Source: Acridotheres tristis (lineage: Eukaryota > Chordata > Aves > Passeriformes > Sturnidae). From it: 64,000 bases of DNA. The position numbers and the translations under genes are program-made. A model generated the notes under the pieces. It made no database searches. It was not told the origin of the DNA and saw nothing but the letters and a program-made list of their open reading frames with translations. How positions within the stretch are numbered: the first letter of the stretch is position 1; each line of letters begins with the position of its first letter. Below are positions 25,714 through 36,824 of this stretch, piece by piece. The stretch spans positions 63,219,785-63,283,784 of the forward strand of contig CM072885.1 in assembly GCA_037013685.1 (NCBI GenBank). Direction: 5' to 3'.

Positions 25714-26279
25714 AATCACAAAATCACAGAAAGGTTTGGGCTGGAATGGATGTTAAAAATGATCTAGTTCCACCCCCCTGCCATGGTCAGGAACACCTTC
25801 CACTATCCCAGGTTGCTCAGAGCCCCATCCAGCCTGGCCTGGGACACTGCCAGGAATGGGGCAGCCACAGCTTCTCTGGGAAACCTATGCCAGGGCCTCA
25901 GCACCCTCACAGGGAACAATTCCTTCCCAATATCCAATCTAACCCTGCTCTGTGTCAGTGTGAAGCCATTGCCCCTTGTCCTGTCACTCCAGGCCCTTGT
26001 CAAGAGTCTCTCTCCATCTTTCCTGTGGGCTCCCTTCAGGCACTGGAAGGCCACAATGAGGTCACCCCAAAGCCTTCTTCTCTCCAGGCTGAACAATCCC
26101 AATTCCCTGAGCCTTTCCTCCCAGCAGAACTGCTCCATCCCTCTGATCCCTTGGTGTCCCTACTCTGTCGTGGCTCCAGCAGCTCCCTGTCCTTGCTGTG
26201 CTGGGATCCCAGGGCTGGGTGCAGCCCTGCAGGGGGGTCTCAGCAGAAGGGGCAAAGGGGCAGAATCCCCTCCCTCACT
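25714..26279 (-). mobile_element. CR1 LINE fragment, antisense, about 565 bp
   Basis: The plus strand starts with AATCACAAAATCACAGAAAGG, the inverted CR1 tail. It runs through the same block series as the copies at 9060 and 15609 and ends near CAGAATCCCCTCCCTCAC. Its plus strand is the core of the longest open frame in the window (25641-26723, 360 codons), which is an antisense artefact that continues into unrelated flank. Confidence 0.93.
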
Positions 26280-27354
26280 CAGAGTATATGCACATTACTC
26301 CTACTGATGGTATTTGTAGAGTTAAATGTGAGTTTGGGAGTCATCTACATGAGCTCCTCGGACCTGTGTGGCAGCAGAAATCTCACAAGAAGGAATCAGC
26401 CATTGCTTTGGAAAGGGCTGGTTGCAAATACAGGCCTGGCACGATGGGTGCTGACAAAGGCACTCTGTGGAGCCAAAGCCTTGCTTTCTCCAACAAACTG
26501 TCAAGCTAAGGGCAAGATACATAAAATCATTGCTTCTAAAAGGAGATGTAAGCCTCCAGAAACAGAAAGTGGGGCCATGCTCCCAGAGACTTTGCCAGTC
26601 TTCTCTGGGAGCAATCCTGATATAAACCTGCTCACAGTACAAAGAATAAGAACTGCTTCTTTCTGCAGGGGGAAAAACACCTTCATCTGCCAGAGAGGAG
26701 CAAATAGGGTAGAAACTGTTTAAGAAAATATCTTTCTTGCATTTCAGGACACTGGGGAACACCAGAGTTGTGGCAGTGTTTTGGGTCTTGAAATGCAGGT
26801 GGAAAGAAAAAAAAGAGGAAAGTTTGTTGGATCTAGATGTGGTGTGTAGAATAATTGCTCGTCCCCACTGCCTTCCTATGTCACACAGATGCAGGCAGTG
26901 GGAAGGGTTTTGCTGAGGGAACTCTTAGGTGCCACCATGTTTGCCTCAGGGTAGGTGTGTGCAGGTGTTTCAGACCTGTCCCTGTCTGAGGGGGATAAAC
27001 AACTGAACTGTTTCAGCTGGTTTAAGAGCGGGCAAATTTCATAATTCCCACCTTGCAAACAAAGAAATGAGACCAAACTGAAGACGTTCCAGTTCAGCTA
27101 ACAGTGGAGGCACTACACATTCACAGCTTACAGTCCCCTCTGTCATCACTGGTTTGGAAAAAACAGTAGCTAGGCAAAGTGTGGCTTCACCTGGAGACAC
27201 TGCTCCATGGACCTTTCCATCCTGTGCATTAATTTTCCTTGTGAAGACGTCAGAGGATTGCATGGGCCTTTGCTAGGAAAACTGCAGCATTAGCATGTGA
27301 CCTGAAGAAGATATCATCACTGAAATTATTATAATGGTCACTTTTGTACCCTCA
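26280..27354. other. anonymous non-coding sequence
   Basis: No feature supported. The plus-strand frame that continues here from the CR1 shows no protein motif. Confidence 0.5.
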
Positions 27355-27796
27355 GGGAGGGACAAGGCATGTTTAATACAACACCTGGCTGCGCCCTGAA
27401 AGCCAGGGGGAACATCCCTGTAATGGGGACACCAGGCCCAGCATGGCCAGGGAGGGATTGTCCTGCTCTGCTCTGGGCTGGGACAGCCTCACCTCGAGTG
27501 CTGGGACAGCTTTGGGTGCCACAATAGCAGAAAGGTCCAATGCTATTACCGAGCTGTGTCAGGGAAGGCTCAGGTTGGATTTCAGGAAGAGGTTCTTCCC
27601 CCAGAGGATGGCAGGACACTGAACGGGCTCCCCCAGGCAGTGCTCACAGCACAAAGCCAAACAGAGCTCAAGAAGTGTTTGGACAATGCTCTTGGGTACA
27701 TGGCAATTCTTGGGCTGTCCTGTGTAGAGCCAGGAGTTGGACTGGATGATCCTTGTGGTTCCTTTCCACTCCAGGACATTCTATGATTCTATGAAA
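27355..27796 (+). mobile_element. CR1 LINE fragment, sense, second subfamily
   Basis: It contains a GGGGACACCAGGCCCAGCAT block, then GGTTGGATTTCAGGAAGAGG, then TTCTTCCCCCAGAGGATGG, then CAGGAGTTGGACTGGATGAT, and ends in ATTCTATGATTCTATGA. These blocks differ from the dominant subfamily (TTCTTCCCCCAGAGG instead of TTCCCTGTGAGG). It matches the copy at 30466, so both belong to the same CR1 lineage. It is non-coding and 5' truncated. Confidence 0.88.
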
Positions 27797-30465
27797 CTTC
27801 TCCCAGCGAATCTTCAGCAAGTTACAGCATAGAATCAGCCCTCCATTTCCACTTGTAGCCTAATTCCCTTCATCTTTCTAGCACTAAGTGGTTACCACTG
27901 TGTCATGCAGGCCCAGATTACAGCAGCTCTTCCAGGCAAGAGAAAGGTGATGTCAGAACAATGAGAAGACTTTGGTTTCTCTGAAGGCTACAATGAGTAA
28001 AGCAGGTACAGCACTCCCATTTACACCCACAGATGGGAAGATGGAACCAATTCCATGCAGATGGTGAGCAGTGTAAACAAGGAGTTCCTGTTCTGTATCA
28101 TCCTGCTGATGTGCCCCCTGCCAGAGGGCATCTGCATGCTGAGCACTGCCAGGTTACAGCCTGGGCACTTCCCCCATTCCACCAGCACTGCTTGTACAAA
28201 CAGGGACAAGGCACTGCATCCCACCATCCCTCCTCTGCTCCTTCAGGCCCGGGAAAGCAGGAAATCTACACATTTATCACTCAGAAAGGCACTTTGGTGA
28301 CAGTGGAAAATATTACACGCAGCCATAAAAATAGTTGTGTCTCCTACCCAACAACAGCATTATTTCAATGTGATGGATGGCTTAAACCAAATAAAGTTAC
28401 TTTCAGAGGCAAATCTCGACCTTCAGGGCTCTTTATTGGATACGTAAAGCTTCATCCACCAGGGCTCTCAAGCAGCTGTTTAAACATACAGAGTCTTAAT
28501 GAAGGCAGCAATGCCCCTGATGTGTTTCAAGCACTCTTTGCTGGATCTATGCCCATGAAACAACTCTGCTGCCCTTAACTGTGGAGGTGTTTAATGGCCC
28601 AGGTGCCAGACAGTGGAAGTGATCACCATTCCTGTCACCCAGAGGGAGAGGAGGGCATGTTTTAGGTCAGGTTCAAATAATACTGATTTTTCATCAGTTT
28701 CAGCTGGGCTACTTCCACTCTAAATATTAAGACCAGCACCACAGAGTTGTGCCTCCTCCCAAAAGCTTGGGTATTGTTGATGTATTATTCACACATTCAG
28801 CCAAGAGAAATTCACAGTGCAAAGTCTATTTCAGCCCTAGTCTTGGAAGGGGTCTGCTATAGCTGGCATTATTATATATGTGAAATTCCAGATGCACATC
28901 TGACCAAAGTACCAACGAGTATTTTCAGTCTTCATGGAATGCCATGGAATGGATGTTCCAGAACATCATCCTCAGACAGCTTGTATAGCCCGTTCTTCTT
29001 TTTATTTGTTCTTCCATCTCTAACCAGTGAAAACATGGACACTATTATATTTACCCAACCTCATTTGCCATCTCATCTGGGAAGAGGCTGAGTTGGATAT
29101 GCCAACCAGGCCTGTGGCAGTGCCCATATGGCAGGCTGGTTGTTTAGGCTGGGTCTGCAGACGCAGGAAATCCAGGCAGTGCTGGCTCCTGCAGCCCAGT
29201 GACACAGCTGATCACCAGCCAACACTGCTTCAGACAAGCAAGAGCTCTCTCTTGGCTCCGTTGGCCATCATTGGGATCTCCATGGCTCAGAGCAGTTGCT
29301 TAATCATGGACATTTGATGCCATCTGAGGCTGATGAGGATATCCCTGCTCTGACTTTCAGCTCCTGCTGCAGCAGGATGCCACTCTCCATGCTGTAATTC
29401 TCCAAGCACCTCTGGAATACCCTAGGAGAGACTCACTGCTTATTAAATTCAGACCTTGTTACTCTAGAAGAGTTGGTTGTGTCAAGGACCAGAGGTTTTT
29501 GCTCTGTCCTCTCAAGAGAGAGGGGCCTAGAGGGACACATTTACCACTGACATTGACAAAATCAAGAGTGGTGTTTGCTTTGAAACCAAAAATCCTGTAC
29601 CAAGACCCTCATTGCTTGTGAGAGTTATTAGTCAAGCTACAGTTTTAAACTTGTGAATTAAGTAATCTATTACAAAAAATCAAGTCTAGTGGTCAGACAG
29701 TTGAAAGAAGCAGAATATTCAGTCAGTTTTCAAAACATCCAAAGTAACTCAATTTTAAAGGTATTGATGAGACTTTCTCCCAGACTACCAAGCATCTGAG
29801 ACATTCAGATATCCAGAAACAGAATAGACTGCAATTTATTTACCTGATCTATGCAGGCTAACGTAACTGGGGTTTTAAGTAATAATTTATTGATAGCCAC
29901 ATATTTGTGAGCACTATATAATCCCCTGAGATTGTGGCATATTTCTTCAGACACAAGGGGTCTGACAGTTAAGACAATCAGAGAGCAGAGAGGATGCAAA
30001 CACAATTATTTTTCACGTGATTTTTGCAAAGCAATATAGAATACTCCAAAATAACAAGGTCATCGCTTTTGTGCAACCGTACAGTCACTGTTCCTGGGTT
30101 TAGGACTGACGTCTGCAAAGAATTTTTGATTTGCTGTAGCTCAGTTTCTCCAGTGGAGAATGGCCACTCTGCTGCCACAAACAAGAAGTGCTGCGTGAAT
30201 TAAACTGCTGATGTGTTGTCTCTGATTCTGTTTACAGCTGGGGAGGGCTGTTGGCACGGCAGACTTGTGTGGGTCAGGCAGGCATTCTGTTTTCCACAGA
30301 GTGCTGGAATGCTGTTGTGCAGAGGTGGCTGCGTGGGCTGGCAATTATGGTGCTGTTGACTCTGATCTGTCCATGATGGCATCATTTGCACACAGCTCTG
30401 CAGAGAGCCCTTGTCAGGCTCATTACCATGTGGGAAGAGAGTCATTCCCTGAGCAGAGCCAGCCT
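27797..30465. other. anonymous non-coding sequence
   Basis: No gene or repeat is recognised. An acceptor-like pyrimidine tract ending in AACCAG lies at about 29000-29027 and is followed by a 96-codon frame without motifs. I do not regard it as an exon. Confidence 0.45.
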
Positions 30466-31178
30466 GGGTGAACGGACAGACTGCAGGAGGAGATGTTGGG
30501 GAGCAGTGCTGTGGAAAGGGACCTGGGCGTCCTGGTCAGTGGCCAGCTGGACATGAGCCAGCAGTGCCCTGCAGCCAGGAGGGACATCCCTGTCCTGGGG
30601 ACACCAGGCCCTGCATGGCTGGCCAGGACAGGGAGGGAATGTCCTGCTCTGCTCTGGGCTGGGGCAGCCTCCAGTCCTGGGAGCAATTTTGGGTCCCACA
30701 ACATAAGAAAGATCTAAAGCTGTTAGAGAGTGTCCAAAGGAGGGCCACCAGGATGGTGACGGCCTGGAGGGGAAGCCACATGAGAAGCAACTGATGTCAC
30801 TTGGTCTGTTCAGCTGGAGGAGACTGAGGCCAGAGCTCAGATGCTGCATCTTCATCACGAGGGGAGGAGGAGGGGCAGCTCTGATCTCTGCTCTGTGTGA
30901 CCAGGGACAGGACCCAGGGAATGGCTGGAGCTGGGTCAGGGCAGGGTTAGGGTGGATATCAGGGAAAGGTTCTTCCCCCAGAGGGTGTGGGGCACTGAAC
31001 AGGCTCCCCAGGGAATGGTCACAGCCCCAAGGCTGCCAGAGCTCCAGGAGTGTTTGGACAACGCTCCCAGGGATGCACAGGGTGGGATTGTTGGGGTGTC
31101 TGTGCAGGGCCAGGAGTTGGGCTGGATAATCCTCCTGAGTCACTTCCAGCTCAGGATATTCTGTGATTCTGTGGTTAT
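30466..31178 (+). mobile_element. CR1 LINE fragment, sense, with decayed ORF2 C-terminus
   Basis: This is a longer member of the subfamily seen at 27355. Its 5' half holds remnants of the CR1 ORF2 C-terminal coding region, around GGGACCTGGGCGTCCTGGTC and GGCCACCAGGATGGTGACGG. The 3' half holds GGTTCTTCCCCCAGAGGGTG and the terminal ATTCTGTGATTCTGTGG. Stops and frameshifts break the reading frame. CR1 ORF2 encodes an endonuclease and reverse transcriptase, of which only the far C-terminal part could be here. Confidence 0.9.
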
Positions 31179-31501
31179 GTCAACTGCAGGGAACACTAAT
31201 TGGAATAAGCTGATTTTATGACAACGAAGCACAAAGGGGTAGGTTACAAACTGCAGGACAGGGAGGCTGATCCTATAGCCTGAAAAGCTAATGATTATAT
31301 GCAAGAAGATAGACAGACATCTCACTGGTCAACATGAAGACAGGTAGGAAGGTGGGCACCTTCTTACTTGAAACTAAAACCCAGACAAAACTCATCTCTG
31401 CTTAGGTCTGATTACAAGCATGAATATCAGGTTGGGTTCATCAAAGTTCCAGGATGGGAGTTGAGTAGTGAGTGAAATCAGTGCTCAGATTTCTAGCAGG
31501 T
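31179..31501. other. non-coding sequence with a low-copy repeat
   Basis: Bases 31372-31450 resemble 39122-39200, for example around CAAAACTC, TATCAGGTTGGGTTCAT and CAAAGTTCC. This older dispersed sequence of unknown class is interrupted by the solo LTR inserted just downstream. Confidence 0.5.
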
Positions 31502-32221
31502 TGTCTTGGTTTGAAAGACAAGGGTCTACTAAGGAAGGCAAGAGCCTCTCTTGAAATGGAACAATGTAAACCCTTTCCCTCCAAATTAGTATAATTTTGA
31601 AATTAAGGGGCTCTCAGGCAAATAGAGGGAATAGGAATAACAGGGAGTTTTTACTAGGAAAATTTTAAAAATAAAAATACAGTAATACAAAAAAACCTGA
31701 AACACTGACAGGGTCAAAATACAACCTGACACCCTGTCAGTCAGGGTGTTGGTAGCAGTCCCGTTAAATGGTGGCTGCAGTGCTCTTGGAGTTACAGCTG
31801 TGGTTCTGTTGAAGCAGTGCTCCTGTAGAAGGTGCAGTTTTCCTCCAAAGATCCAGTGATGATGTAGAATGGTCTGGTTTTCCTCTGGAATCCAGTGGAA
31901 AAAGGCTGCTCTGATCTTCCAAATCTCAGCTTTTAGCCAGGTAGGAAATGCTTGGCTCCTCCCCTGGGCTGGAGCATCTCCCAGTAGGATGATGTAATTT
32001 TATCATTAAGTGGGACTCAGTGGCCCATTAACAGGAGATACCTCCCTGGAGGAAGGATGGATTGTGGAAAAGATAAAGATGACTGATCCACCTGTTTTTT
32101 AGCAGATGGCCCATTAGCAGGAGATATCTCCCCAGAGATAAGGATCACTGCCCCACCTGCTTTCAACAGACGCTGATAGAACACATACTTTTGGTCACAT
32201 CCTGCATTACAGCCCAAGACA
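31502..32221 (-). mobile_element. complete solo LTR of an avian endogenous retrovirus
   Basis: The element is 720 bp with inverted termini TGTCTTGG at 31502 and CCAAGACA ending at 32221. A perfect 5-bp duplication, CAGGT, flanks it at 31497-31501 and 32222-32226. No internal retroviral region or second LTR adjoins it, so it is a solo LTR, presumably left by LTR-LTR recombination. It is placed on the minus strand because the related copy at 34.8 kb has a TATA-like GGATATAATG in the matching position when read forward. A 5-bp duplication fits ERV-L-type or some class I insertions; I do not assign a named family. No protein is encoded. Confidence 0.88.
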
Positions 32222-33536
32222 CAGGTCCAAATCATATTTAGACTCAAGCTCAGCTCTAAAGCTGGGGATCTACAGTTGCAGAAAGGAAGGTGATTAACCC
32301 AACTGGTTTTAACTAGAAACCACTCCAAACTAAGATCCAGAAAAGTGCTGCTTTCTATTATCTGGTTATATGAAGAATAAAATGGTTTCAAAGAAAAAAA
32401 AAGTTTTCTAATAGAGCTGCTTAAAAGTGGGGTCTTGCACAATTTTCCTCTGCCTCTCCTCAGATTTTGGATTCTTGTTCAAGCTGGAAACTGGAGGGGA
32501 ATTCTGATTTGGTTTGTTCTTCGGGCATTGTTATGTTGGCATTTTTTGGGCTTGTGTCTGCTTTCCAAATTGGGAAATTACATCAACATTTGCATTTTTT
32601 ACTATTGTTTTAACCCATTCTCAGGCTCATCTTCAAGACAAGGACTTGAGACACCCATGTGTATTTGAAACCTTTTTTTTTTTTTCTTCACCGGAGTTGA
32701 TTTCACTTTTTATTTTCTCTGATTGAAAGAGGAAAGACAGAACAGATGTCATTTTATCAAACTCTTCTGAATCACATATAGTTAGGCAGATAAGGGCACA
32801 GAAAGGACCATGTAGGTCTGGTTCTATCAGTATTAAAGCCTCCAGGAGGGCAGACATAGAAGGCAGCATGCCAGGGATGCTCATGATGTGTCTTACCCTG
32901 TTTATAGGTGTGTGTCAGGTCTGATGTTGATATCTGTGTCTCTAGGAACTGAAATAATAAATTGAGTCAAGAGTGTCCCCCTAGAGAGATCAGCATGACT
33001 CCTACCTCTTCCCTGTGTCCTGCTGCATGACATGATATTATCAGCAGAACAGGACGTTTATCTGTGTCCAGGTACTGCTGCTCCCTTTTTCTCTTTCACC
33101 TGGGGTCAATCTCTACAGCCAACCTCACCAGGACTTCAAGGGCTTTAAAACATCCCTACAAACTCTGTAGGATTGCACTTGGTGTGAAAAATACAGAATG
33201 TTTCTGATCTGGACTTCCACCAACAAGCCAGTGCTTAGGCTGCTCTTGTTCTGCTTCTCATCTTGTGTAGTTTAAAAATGCTTTCCTGTTCTCCCAGAGC
33301 TCCCAGGCACCTTCCTGCTCCCTTCCTGTCTGCCTGGTGGGCCTGCTCCTGTGCCAGCACTGTGTGCTCCGTGCCTGCAAGCTTATTTCTGTGGACACTA
33401 GATCAAGAAGGCTCTCCAGTGCCATAACTAAAGGGACAGAGCCTCCCATCTGCCCTATTCCCACTCACTCTGCAGATTTTGGGCTGGTGCTTCCCACCAG
33501 CAGAAGGCAAACTGTGACACAGGAGAACACCGGAAT
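32222..33536. other. anonymous non-coding sequence
   Basis: No gene or recognisable repeat, apart from a short poly(T) run near 32672-32684. Confidence 0.5.
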
Positions 33537-34335
33537 GACAGAACCACAGAATCATTCAGGTTGGAAAAGACCTCTGAGATCAAGTCCAACCTGTGACCAA
33601 ACACCAGCCCATGGCACCCAGTGCCATGTCCAGACTTTCCTTAAACTCTTCTGGGGATGGAGACTCTGCCACTACCATGGACAGCCCCTTCCAATATTTA
33701 ATCACCCTTTCAGTAAAGAAATTATTCCTAATGTCCAATCTGAATTGTGTCTGGTGCAGCTTGAGGCTGTTTCCCCTCCTCCTGTCCCTTGTTCCATGGA
33801 AGCACCTGGCTGCACCCTCCTCTTAGGGAGTTGTGCAGAGCCAGAAGGTTCCCCCTGAGCCTCCTTTTCTCCAGGCTGAGCCCCTTTCCCAGTTCCCTCA
33901 GCTGCTCTTCATAGGACTTGTGCTCTGGATGCTTACCCAGCTCTGTTACATTCCCTGGACACACTGCAGCCCTTCAATGTCCATCTTGCAATGACAGGCA
34001 GAGAACTGGACACAGGATTTGAGGTGTGGCTTCAGCAGTGCCAAGTACAGAGGGACAATCACTTTTCTGATCCTGCTGGCCACACCACTGCTGATTCCAG
34101 CTGTCTGCTTTTGGCTTTCTTGCCCACATGTTGGTTCACATTCAGCCACTGTCACCAGCACTCCCAGGCCCTTTCTCTTTCCAACCATTCTGCCCGAGAC
34201 TGGAACACTGTGTAGGAAGCTGTTGGGGCCAAAGTGTAGGACCCAGCACCTGGCCTGGTTGAACGTCGTTGAATGTCAAGCTCCCCTTAATGACCACAGC
34301 AGTCTAATTGTCTCCTATCTTTGAAGCCTTTGCCT
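33537..34335 (-). mobile_element. older CR1 LINE fragment, antisense, about 800 bp
   Basis: The plus strand starts with CACAGAATCATTCAGGTTGG, the inverted tail of a CR1 subfamily different from the main one. It continues through CAGGCTGAGCCCCTTTCCCA, the antisense of the block GGGAAAGGGGCTCAGCCTGG that is also seen at 47880 and 60566. It then reaches ORF2-derived sequence around 34200-34320 and is clearly more diverged than the 500-bp copies elsewhere. The exact 5' limit is uncertain. Non-coding. Confidence 0.85.
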
Positions 34336-34583
34336 CCTGGAAACAGTTGATAAGAAAGATCCCTTGCAAAAGCAACACTTCTGGCCATACAGGAAACTCT
34401 GAGAGTCCATCATCTGTGAGGACAGCGAGCACTGCTCTGGAAGGCAGCCTGAAAAAGGCTGTGTCCTCTGGGAACAGAGTCCACCCACTGAGGCCATCCC
34501 CAGCCACTCAGTCTAGTGTTATCCTCTGCTGGCATCCCTTCCCGATGCAAACTGGAGGCTTTTCTTACCTGTCCCCAAATCCA
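34336..34583. other. anonymous non-coding sequence
   Basis: No supported feature between the CR1 and the LTR fragment. Confidence 0.4.
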
Positions 34584-35033
34584 GGGCTGTTTTATGTTAC
34601 AGTGTAAGATGTAACCAAAAGTATGTATTCTATAATCATCTTTATAAGCTGTTAAAGCAGGTGGGGCAGTGTTCCTTATCTCCTTCATGACTCGTCCCTG
34701 ATAACTCTCTCCACAGCCTATCTTCTGCTAATGGGCCATAGAGCCTCACTGCATGACTGATAAAATTACATCATCCCATTGGGAGATGCTCTGCCCAGGT
34801 GGAGGAGCCAAGCATTCCTACCTGGATATAATGTGAGGCTTGGAACACTACGGGCAGCCTTATCCACTGCATTCCCAGAGGACAAGAGCTCCATAACCAC
34901 CACTGGACCTTCAGAGGAAGACCAGACCTTCTACAGGATCACCATTTCAACAGAACCACGTCTATCACTTCTAGAGGACTGCAGGCACCATTTAATCAGA
35001 CTGCTACCAGCACCCTGACCAACAGGGTGTCAT
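34584..35033 (+). mobile_element. partial LTR, same family as the solo LTR at 31.5 kb, opposite orientation
   Basis: Read forward, this matches the reverse complement of 31700-32220. Shared landmarks include ACCAAAAGTATGT, CTGCTAATGGGCCAT, GATAAAATTACATCATCC, GGAGGAGCCAAGCATT and CAGACTGCTACCAGCACCCT. A TATA-like GGATATAATG lies at about 34824-34833. The 3' portion after CAACAGGGTGTCA is missing, and the 5' edge is blurred between 34570 and 34584. It lacks the second copy of the internal module seen in the solo LTR. It is clearly diverged from the other copy and so is not a recent pair with it. Confidence 0.82.
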
Positions 35034-36020
35034 TTCTGACTTAGGATCTCCCACTGGTTTGTTTTCAAATTAGCACAAGGACTGGCTATAATTCGTGCAA
35101 TGCTGCTCCAATTTCTTTCCCTAATTCCTGTTTTCCCCAGGGGTTGATCCCTGTAAATAGGCTTCCTTCAGCAATGATAGTACAAGATGTAAATTTTCCG
35201 TCTTCCTTACGAGCCCCTCCTGCCTTTCCATATTTTTTTATGCTATTCTGGTCTATCTGTACTTACCTAGGTAATACCTTTTCAGAACCCATCCCCCCTT
35301 CAACTCTAAATTTCTTCCCCTTTCCTAGTGCCTCCCCTTTTGCATTTAATTTTTTGTCTTTTCTAATTAATCTCCTCACAATGCTGAGATGCTAATAAAA
35401 TCAGGGAGAAAGGATTTTTTGGGTGTCAGAGCTTGCTTGAAAGCTAATAACCTTGCTAAAGCAGATTTAAGAGATGCTAGGTGCAGCCTTGCTCTGTGTG
35501 CAAACCTTGACTCAGCACATATGCAAACAGGCTCCAAAAATAGCTTGCACTTTCCCAATTCACATGTGATGCATGTGCCATAATTCTGCACTGTGCTTTC
35601 CAAAAATAACACTCACACACCATTGGCTGGTCTAAATCCACGGACATTTAGCTTTTTTCAACCCAGGCATCAAAGCACACGGCTGCACAGCTTTTTCATA
35701 GAGGGATTTTTCTCTTGGGCGCCTCCCCCTCTATTCACAAAAATAAAGAGAATTATCCCCTCCCCTGTGCAATTGCTTAAGAACCCGTGGCAACTGCAGA
35801 AACCCCTCGTGAGGAGAAGTGACATTAGGTGTTGGCTTAGAGGTATTTTTAGCTTCTTGCCGGTGCTTAGCAGCTGGGAGCAAAGAGGTAACCCATCACC
35901 TTGAAGCCAGCCAATTCCCCTGGAACAGCAGCAAGGGCTCTGCAGAGCAGCAACCCAGAAACCACAGCCTGACAAGCAGGGCTTGTCTGCACATGGATCT
36001 GAGCAAGGAGCTCGGTTGGA
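35034..36020. other. anonymous non-coding sequence
   Basis: No gene. The 35400-35600 segment has an unusually even composition with an E-box/octamer-like CACATATGCAAAC, but that alone does not support a regulatory call. Confidence 0.4.
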
Positions 36021-36220
36021 GACTGAATGAAGGGCTTCTCTACTGTATTTCAGAAGTGGAGACTGAATGAAGGGCTTCTCTCCTATATTTCAGGGATAGA
36101 CACTGAATGAAAGGCTTCTCTCCTCTATTTCAGGGATAGAGATTGAATGACAAGCTTCTCTCCTGTATTTCAGGAGTAGAGACTGAATGAAGGGCTTCTC
36201 TCCTTTATTTCAGGGGAGCA
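36021..36220 (+). repeat. 40-bp minisatellite, five copies
   Basis: Units start at 36021, 36061, 36101, 36141 and 36181 with an exact 40-base period and no indels. The shared unit opens with GACTGAATGAAGGGCTTCTC, continues with a short pyrimidine run and ends in TATTTCAGGGATAGA or a variant. Each unit therefore ends in a pyrimidine-rich stretch followed by TTTCAG, resembling a 3' splice site. Units differ by several substitutions, so the array is not newly formed. A GTGAGT follows shortly after the last unit (36231). Confidence 0.95.
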
Positions 36221-36261
36221 GGTGAGTTTCTGAAAAGGCAAAGCACTGATCTGATCACTCG

Positions 36262-36391
36262 GATCAAGGCCAGAGTGGATGAGGCTCTGAGAAGCCTGGG
36301 CTAGTGGGAGGTGTCCCTGCCCATGGAGGGGGGTGGAACAAGATGAACTTCAATGCCTTTCCAACCCAGACCATTCTGTGATTCTGTGATG
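36262..36391 (+). mobile_element. CR1 LINE 3' fragment, sense
   Basis: It contains GGCCAGAGTGGATGAGGCTC, then AGTGGGAGGTGTCCCTGCCC, then CCAACCCAGACCATTCTGTG and the terminal ATTCTGTGAT. It is a 130-base 3' remnant of the dominant type and non-coding. Confidence 0.9.
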
Positions 36392-36824
36392 ACCATTTCT
36401 TTGGAATAAAGCAGCCATGGTCCAGCACAACTCCAGGATACTACAGGTCCAGAGATACCCCACAGGTTTCCACCCACACTTCAGATCTTGGTTACACACC
36501 CAGTGTGGAACAGGAATAGGACACAACAAGAGTCTACATCCCATGAAGGGACACTGTAAATTCCTTTGAGGACTTCTGTTACTAAAGCAAATGTGGTGCA
36601 GCCACAAAGCAAAAGCACATAAAGTATCTATTCAAACACAGCCCAAAATGTACAAGAGTAAGTCTGTCCCACTAGGCCTAATGTCAGAGCAGGTGCTGCT
36701 CTTCCTGCAGCTGTGGTGAGCAGCTCTTATGTGTGCTATCCAGTGCAGCAGAAACATGAGGAACATCCATACCTTGTTTCCAGTGGTCTTGCTGGATGAC
36801 ACAACACTGCTTTAATCACATATC
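36392..36824. other. anonymous non-coding sequence
   Basis: No feature supported. Confidence 0.4.

Noticed and set aside
25641..26723. 360-codon plus-strand ORF, the longest in the window
   Set aside because: Its first two thirds are the antisense of a CR1 3' region, and the same frame recurs in other CR1 copies. The remainder runs into unrelated flank without motifs.
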